A stretch of DNA of 5,172 nucleotides, from assembly GCA_027349605.1 (NCBI GenBank), contig DAIEMM010000504.1, forward strand, positions 1-5,172. The letters are read 5' to 3'. The number at the start of each line of letters is the position of its first letter. Position 1 is the stretch's first letter. Under the pieces are notes generated by a model that was not told the origin of the DNA, ran no database searches, and worked only from the letters and a program-made list of their open reading frames with translations. The DNA comes from Anaeromyxobacteraceae bacterium (GTDB lineage Bacteria > Myxococcota > Myxococcia > Myxococcales > Anaeromyxobacteraceae). The position numbers and the translations under genes were made by a program. Shown one piece after another: positions 1 to 5,172 of the stretch.

Positions 1-920
1 TGAACGAGATCGCGCTCCTCGTCGCCGCCACGCTGGCCGCCGGCACGCCGCTGGCGCTGGCCGGGCTGGGACTGCTCGTGAACGAGCGGGCCGGGGTGGT
101 GAACCTGGGCGCCGAGGGCATGATGGCCATCGCCGCCGTCACCGGCTTCGCGGCGGCCTTCCTCACCGGCAACCAGTGGGTGGGCTTCGCGGCCGGCGCC
201 GCCGCAGGGGCCGCTGCCGCGTCCGTCTTCGGCTGGCTCGCCCTCTGGCTCTACACCAACCAGTACGCCACCGGGCTGGCGCTCTCGCTCTTCGGGGCCG
301 GTTTCTCGGCCTTCGTGGGCACCGGCTACGTCGGGAAGAACCTCGAGCGGACGGCGGTCGCCGGGATCCCCGGGTTGCGCGACCTGCCCTTCCTCGGCCC
401 GGCGCTCTTCCGCCAGCACCTGCTGGTCTACCTCTCCATCGCCGTCATGGCGGCCATCGCCTGGTTCTTCTACAGGACGCGGGCGGGGCTGGTGCTGCGC
501 TCGGTGGGCGAGTCGCCCGAGTCGGCCCACGCGCTCGGCTACCCGGTGCGCGGCATCCGCATGGCCGCCGTGCTCGCCGGCGGCGCGCTCTGCGGCCTCT
601 CGGGGGCCTACCTCTCCATCGTCTACGCGCCCATGTGGGTGGAGGGAATGATCGCCGGCCGCGGCTGGATCGCGCTCGCCCTGACGGTGTTCGCCACCTG
701 GCGCCCGGCGCGCGTGCTGCTCGGCGCCTATCTCTTCGGGGGCGTGACCATGCTCCAGCTGCACCTGCAGGGACGGGGGGTGCAGGTCCCCCTCCAGTTC
801 ATGAGCATGCTGCCCTACCTCTCCACCGTCGTCGTCCTCGTCCTCATCTCCCGGGATCCGCTCTGGATCCGGCTCAACATGCCTGCCTCGCTGGGCAAGA
901 CGTTCCACCCCGGCTCGTGA
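1..920 (+). CDS. BMP/nucleoside-type ABC transporter permease (5' end at window edge)
   Basis: Inner-membrane permease of the branched-chain amino acid/simple sugar/nucleoside permease class (BPD_transp_2; NupQ/YufQ-like). The reading frame is open from base 3 and the first two bases are 'tg', so an ATG or GTG whose first base lies just outside the window is the likely start. That gives a 306-aa protein, normal for this family. An internal GTG at 78 would remove the first membrane helix and is less likely. About eight or nine hydrophobic segments can be seen, roughly at residues 6-25, 40-56, 60-85, 88-107, 140-157, 189-208, 217-232, 238-256 and 269-284. The motif NERAGVVNLGAEGMM (27-41) is typical of the family. 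The polar stretch RSVGESPESAHALGYP (167-182) matches the cytoplasmic EAA-like loop that docks on the ATPase. The binding-protein gene starts 32 bp downstream, so the two are likely co-transcribed. The substrate, probably a nucleoside or purine, is inferred from the partner family only. Confidence 0.92.
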   Translation, partial: NEIALLVAATLAAGTPLALAGLGLLVNERAGVVNLGAEGMMAIAAVTGFAAAFLTGNQWVGFAAGAAAGAAAASVFGWLALWLYTNQYATGLALSLFGAGFSAFVGTGYVGKNLERTAVAGIPGLRDLPFLGPALFRQHLLVYLSIAVMAAIAWFFYRTRAGLVLRSVGESPESAHALGYPVRGIRMAAVLAGGALCGLSGAYLSIVYAPMWVEGMIAGRGWIALALTVFATWRPARVLLGAYLFGGVTMLQLHLQGRGVQVPLQFMSMLPYLSTVVVLVLISRDPLWIRLNMPASLGKTFHPGS

Positions 921-938
921 AGTCCAACCGTCACCACC

Positions 939-944
939 AAGGAG
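939..944 (+). promoter_or_regulatory. Ribosome binding site of the BMP lipoprotein gene
   Basis: AAGGAG is a near-consensus Shine-Dalgarno sequence, with 8 nt between it and the ATG at 953. It fixes the start of the binding protein at 953, although the same frame is open far upstream (from before 176) inside the permease gene. The upstream part of that frame translates to Arg/Ala/Pro/Gly-rich shadow sequence with no signal peptide. The lipoprotein signal begins directly at 953. Confidence 0.8.
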
Positions 945-952
945 AACCCAAG

Positions 953-2086
953 ATGCACGGTCGCACCTGGATCCAGAACCTCACCCTCGCGGTCGTCGTG
1001 GCCTTCGGCCTCGCGGCCTGCGCCAAGAGCGAGCCGCCCAAGGCGGCCGCACCCGCCCCGGCCCCGGTGGCCAAGGCCGAGCCCCTCAAGGTCGGCTTCA
1101 TCTACGTGGGACCCGTGGCCGACGCCGGCTGGACCTTCGCCCACGACCTCGGCCGCAAGGCGCTCGAGGCCAAGTTCGGCGACAAGGTGAAGACCACGTA
1201 CGTCGAGAGCGTCAAGGAGGGCCCGGATGCCGAGCGCGTCATCCGCGACCTCGTGGCCCAGGGCAACAAGGTCATCTTCGCGACCTCCTTCGGCTTCGGC
1301 GACTCGATGGAGAAGGTCGCCAAGGACCACCCGGAGGTCTACTTCGAGCACGCCACCGGGTACAAGACCGCGCCCAACCTGCGCAACTACGAGGGGCGCT
1401 TCTACGAGGACTCCTACGTGGCCGGCGTCATGGCCGGGATGATGACCAAGTCGAACGTCATCGGCTTCGTGGGCTCGTTCCCCATTCCCGAGGTGCTCCG
1501 CAACATCAACGCCTACACCCTCGGCGCACGCAGCGTGAACCCCAAGGTCAAGACCAAGGTGGTCTGGATCAGCACCTGGGTCGACCCCCCCAAGGAGGCC
1601 GAGGCCGCCCAGTCGCTCATCAACCAGGGCGCCGACGTGCTGCTCCAGAACACCGACTCCACCGCCGTCCTCCAGACCGCCGAGAAGAACGGCAAGTACG
1701 CCTTCGGCTGGGACTCGGACATGAGCGCCTTCGCGCCCAAGGCCCACCTGGGCTCCTGCGCCCTGAACTGGGGCCCCTACTACATCAAGGCCGTGAACGA
1801 CGTCCTCGAGAAGACCTGGAAGGTCGAGAACACCAAGTGGGGAATCAAGGAGGGGCTCACCGAGTTCGTGAAGGTGCCCGACTTCGTGCCCGCGGCCGCC
1901 AAGGCCAAGGTCGAGGAGGCGAAGGCCTTCCTCGTCGCCAACCCGGGCGCCGTCTTCCGCGGCCCGATCAAGGACAGCAACGGCAAGGAGGTCCTCGCGG
2001 CCGGCGTGGTCGGCGACGACAAGTTCAAGGGGGAGATGAACTTCTACGTCCAGGGCGTCGAGGGGAAGCTGCCGGCCGGCAAGTAG
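953..2086 (+). CDS. BMP family ABC transporter substrate-binding lipoprotein
   Basis: Periplasmic solute-binding lipoprotein of the BMP family (PnrA/BmpA/Med-like), 377 aa, the ligand-capture part of the importer whose permease lies just upstream. Residues 1-22 form a lipoprotein signal peptide with a hydrophobic core and lipobox L-A-A-C, giving lipidated Cys23. Ala at +2 (not Asp) predicts outer-membrane sorting in a Gram-negative. A Pro/Ala/Lys linker (about 27-44) tethers the binding domain. That domain starts at LKVGFIYVGPVADAGW (45-60) and continues with HDLGR (64-68), a family-typical first-lobe motif. ATSFGFGDSM (110-119), YEGRFYEDSYVAG (146-158), GFVGSFPIPEV (171-181), LLQNTDSTAV (230-239), FGWDSDM (251-257) and NWGPYY (272-277) also match this family. 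Related proteins bind nucleosides or purines, so a purine-type ligand is plausible, but the sequence alone cannot fix it. There is no sign of truncation. A strong hairpin follows 25 nt after the stop. Confidence 0.93.
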   Translation: MHGRTWIQNLTLAVVVAFGLAACAKSEPPKAAAPAPAPVAKAEPLKVGFIYVGPVADAGWTFAHDLGRKALEAKFGDKVKTTYVESVKEGPDAERVIRDLVAQGNKVIFATSFGFGDSMEKVAKDHPEVYFEHATGYKTAPNLRNYEGRFYEDSYVAGVMAGMMTKSNVIGFVGSFPIPEVLRNINAYTLGARSVNPKVKTKVVWISTWVDPPKEAEAAQSLINQGADVLLQNTDSTAVLQTAEKNGKYAFGWDSDMSAFAPKAHLGSCALNWGPYYIKAVNDVLEKTWKVENTKWGIKEGLTEFVKVPDFVPAAAKAKVEEAKAFLVANPGAVFRGPIKDSNGKEVLAAGVVGDDKFKGEMNFYVQGVEGKLPAGK

Positions 2087-2111
2087 CCCGGACCGACGTT
2101 CCCGGATTCCC

Positions 2112-2139
2112 GCGGGGGGTCGCGCGAGCGGCCCCCCGC
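2112..2139. terminator. GC-rich hairpin, probable bidirectional terminator
   Basis: The perfect 8-bp inverted repeat GCGGGGGG (2112-2119) / CCCCCCGC (2132-2139) extends inward through a T-G pair and CGC/GCG. The result is a continuous 12-bp stem closed by GCGA (2124-2127), a GNRA tetraloop on the + strand. The hairpin lies 25 nt after the binding-protein stop and 6 nt beyond the hydrolase stop on the other strand, in the convergent gap. Neither side has a real T-tract (only 'tccaattc' on the + side), so it may slow polymerase or protect 3' ends rather than act as a classic intrinsic terminator. Confidence 0.65.
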
Positions 2140-2145
2140 TCCAAT

Positions 2146-3381
2146 TCACGGCACCGGGGAGAGCTGGCCGGCGGCGGCGGCGATGAACTGCTCGAACCCC
2201 GACCCGTAGCGAGGGAGGTCGAGGAACTCGGTGACGAAGCGCCTGTCCCGCTGCCGGTAGTCGGGGCAGAGGAAGGGGTGCTCGTGCACCCCGAGGGCCA
2301 GATCCTGCACGCGCACGCCGGTGTCCCGGTGGAGCCCCTGCAAGGTGTTCAGCATGGCCGGAGCGGGGATGACCTCGTCGTTCACGTTGCCGATGGCGAG
2401 GAGCCGCGGAGCCAGCTCGCGGAGCCGGGCCTCGAGCCGGGGGCGCTCCGACTCGTCGCCGCAGAGCGCGCGGAACCAGCGTCCCAGCTCGTGCTCGCGC
2501 AGCCAGTGGGAGAGGCGGCCGTTGGCGAGACGCCCGGTGAAGCGGACGTAGAGCTTCATCAGGGAGACCTCGCAGGCGTGGTCGATGATGAAGCGCGAGG
2601 ACATGTTGGTGGCCCGCAAGGCAGCGCCGCTCTCGAAGATCACGGCACGGCTGTCGCGGAAGAGGCCGCCCTCGTCGAGGAGCAGGAGCCCCAGCGCCAG
2701 GTAGCCGCCGATCGAGTATCCGACCAGGTCGACCCGGGCCTCCGGGTGGACGTGGGGGTGGCGCCCCTCCCGCACCCCCCGGACCAGGTCGAGCACGTCG
2801 CCGTAGGACTGGAGCCCGCCCCAGAAGAAGCGCTCCGGGTAGGCGTCGAGCCGCTCGCTGATGACGCAGTTGAAGGCGTGGGCGTCCTCGTTGCGGGGCA
2901 CGGCCCGGCGGCGCGCCAGGTGGCCGTCGATCTCGCGCCCCCAGCGGGGGAGCACGCGGTTCACGTGGAAGGAGAGGGGGAAGAGGGCCACCGCGGCCCC
3001 GGTGGCGCGCCAGAGCTGGTAGGCCCACGGGACGTACTTCGTGAAGCTCCGCTCGTTCAGGCCGTGGAGGACGACGACCAGGTGGCGGGACCGCTCGCGG
3101 GATCCGTCGCGCCTCGAGAGGAGCAGCGGGTAGCGGAAGTCGAGGTTCTCGGCGACGTCGCAGTCGGCGGGGGCGTCGTCGATCGGCTCGGCGGGAAAGT
3201 CGAGCCCGTGCTCGGCGCAGCGATACCCGCCGTGCCCCAGGAGGTGCTGGCCGTGGCGGGAGCGGGCGGCCAGGAAGTAGACCTCGGCCCCCAGCTCCGG
3301 GAAGGGCATCGGCTCCGCGCAGGTCCAGGAGGCGCGGCGGCGGATGGCGTGAGCGATGGCCCGATAGCTCGGGTGGTCCAT
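2146..3381 (-). CDS. Alpha/beta-hydrolase-fold protein, substrate unknown
   Basis: Predicted cytoplasmic 411-aa serine hydrolase. The core starts with the beta-strand and oxyanion motif LVVVLHGLNE (101-110). The nucleophile elbow is VDLVGYSIGGYLAL (217-230; G-Y-S-I-G-G, Ser223). Asp335 in GNVNDEVIP (331-339) is the likely acid, and His366 in GVHEHPF (364-370) the likely base (His368 is the alternative). All three triad positions look intact. The ~95 residues before the core carry no motif I recognise and no signal peptide. About 100 residues between elbow and acid are helical in character and may form a lid. The layout resembles an uncharacterised hydrolase group (possibly DUF6051), but I cannot confirm this. 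ATG at 3381 is the only ATG/GTG/TTG start in frame after the stop at 3427-3429. It lacks a good Shine-Dalgarno sequence and lies inside an 18-bp palindrome. It follows the acyl-CoA dehydrogenase by 45 bp, so co-transcription is likely; an ester or thioester substrate is a guess. Confidence 0.85.
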   Translation of the reverse strand: MDHPSYRAIAHAIRRRASWTCAEPMPFPELGAEVYFLAARSRHGQHLLGHGGYRCAEHGLDFPAEPIDDAPADCDVAENLDFRYPLLLSRRDGSRERSRHLVVVLHGLNERSFTKYVPWAYQLWRATGAAVALFPLSFHVNRVLPRWGREIDGHLARRRAVPRNEDAHAFNCVISERLDAYPERFFWGGLQSYGDVLDLVRGVREGRHPHVHPEARVDLVGYSIGGYLALGLLLLDEGGLFRDSRAVIFESGAALRATNMSSRFIIDHACEVSLMKLYVRFTGRLANGRLSHWLREHELGRWFRALCGDESERPRLEARLRELAPRLLAIGNVNDEVIPAPAMLNTLQGLHRDTGVRVQDLALGVHEHPFLCPDYRQRDRRFVTEFLDLPRYGSGFEQFIAAAAGQLSPVP

Positions 3382-3389
3382 GGACCACC
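3372..3389. repeat. Perfect 18-bp palindrome over the hydrolase start codon
   Basis: GGTGGTCCATGGACCACC reads identically on both strands, with no mismatch and no spacer. Its centre lies between 3380 and 3381, so the hydrolase ATG (3381-3379 on the - strand) is at the axis. In mRNA it could fold into a short hairpin of about 7 bp that hides the start codon; as DNA it could be an operator for a dimeric regulator. Function is not shown by the sequence. Confidence 0.7.
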
Positions 3390-3396
3390 GGCCATA

Positions 3397-3409
3397 CCAC
3401 GGGGCGTGG
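3397..3409. repeat. Small inverted repeat in the dehydrogenase-hydrolase gap
   Basis: CCACG (3397-3401) and CGTGG (3405-3409) form a 5-bp stem around GGG, 7 bp from the 18-bp palindrome. TGGACC occurs in direct orientation at both 3381-3386 and 3407-3412. The 45-bp gap is therefore largely occupied by dyad-type sequence. It may be regulatory or only a chance effect of high GC. Confidence 0.35.
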
Positions 3410-3426
3410 ACCGATGCCCACCCTGC

Positions 3427-5172
<1,746 letters not shown>

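Noticed and set aside
428..828. Near-identical 14-mers CTACCTCTCCATCG at 428-441 and 608-621, and a one-mismatch copy at 815-828
   Set aside because: Each encodes Tyr-Leu-Ser-Ile/Thr within a hydrophobic helix of the permease. Biased codon use explains the similarity, and the surrounding sequence is not repeated.
176..952. Possible N-terminal extension of the binding protein, or a fusion overlapping the permease
   Set aside because: This part is the permease gene read in another frame and gives Arg/Pro-rich sequence. The Shine-Dalgarno at 939-944 and the lipoprotein signal peptide place the start at 953.
921..952. Possible promoter or separate terminator between permease and binding protein
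   Set aside because: The 32-bp gap contains only the ribosome binding site. There is no -35/-10 pair and no hairpin, so co-transcription is the simpler reading.

Overview
The window is very GC-rich, with strongly G/C-ending codons, and is densely coding on both strands. It looks like an ordinary chromosomal segment of a high-GC Gram-negative bacterium. The outer-membrane-type lipoprotein signal (LAAC followed by Ala) and the protein families fit a deltaproteobacterium/myxobacterium or a high-GC betaproteobacterium. This assignment is an inference from composition and protein style, because no rRNA or other taxonomic marker is present.

Left half, + strand (1-2086): the end of a BMP/Nup-type ABC importer operon. 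It holds an inner-membrane permease whose start codon lies at or one base outside the window edge, then a periplasmic substrate-binding lipoprotein of the BMP (PnrA/BmpA/Med) family. The ATPase and the second permease expected for such a system would lie upstream, outside the window. The family usually takes up nucleosides or purine bases.

Middle (2087-2145): a short convergent intergenic gap with a strong GC hairpin capped by a GCGA tetraloop. It is placed to terminate transcription from both sides.

Right half, - strand (2146-5172): two co-directional genes. The upstream one (right side, cut by the window end) is a long-form (~600 aa) acyl-CoA dehydrogenase of the DmdC/FadE-like type. It is followed 45 bp later by a 411-aa alpha/beta-hydrolase-fold protein with an intact Ser/Asp/His set and an unusual N-terminal region. 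The hydrolase start codon sits inside a perfect 18-bp palindrome and has no clear Shine-Dalgarno sequence, which is the most unusual local structure seen.

The importer and the dehydrogenase/hydrolase pair converge and probably act independently: solute uptake on the left, acyl-CoA or ester catabolism on the right. I see no mobile element, CRISPR array, tRNA/rRNA, toxin-antitoxin or defence system, and no evidence of a new multi-gene system. The very long open frames overlapping these genes are GC-driven shadows.
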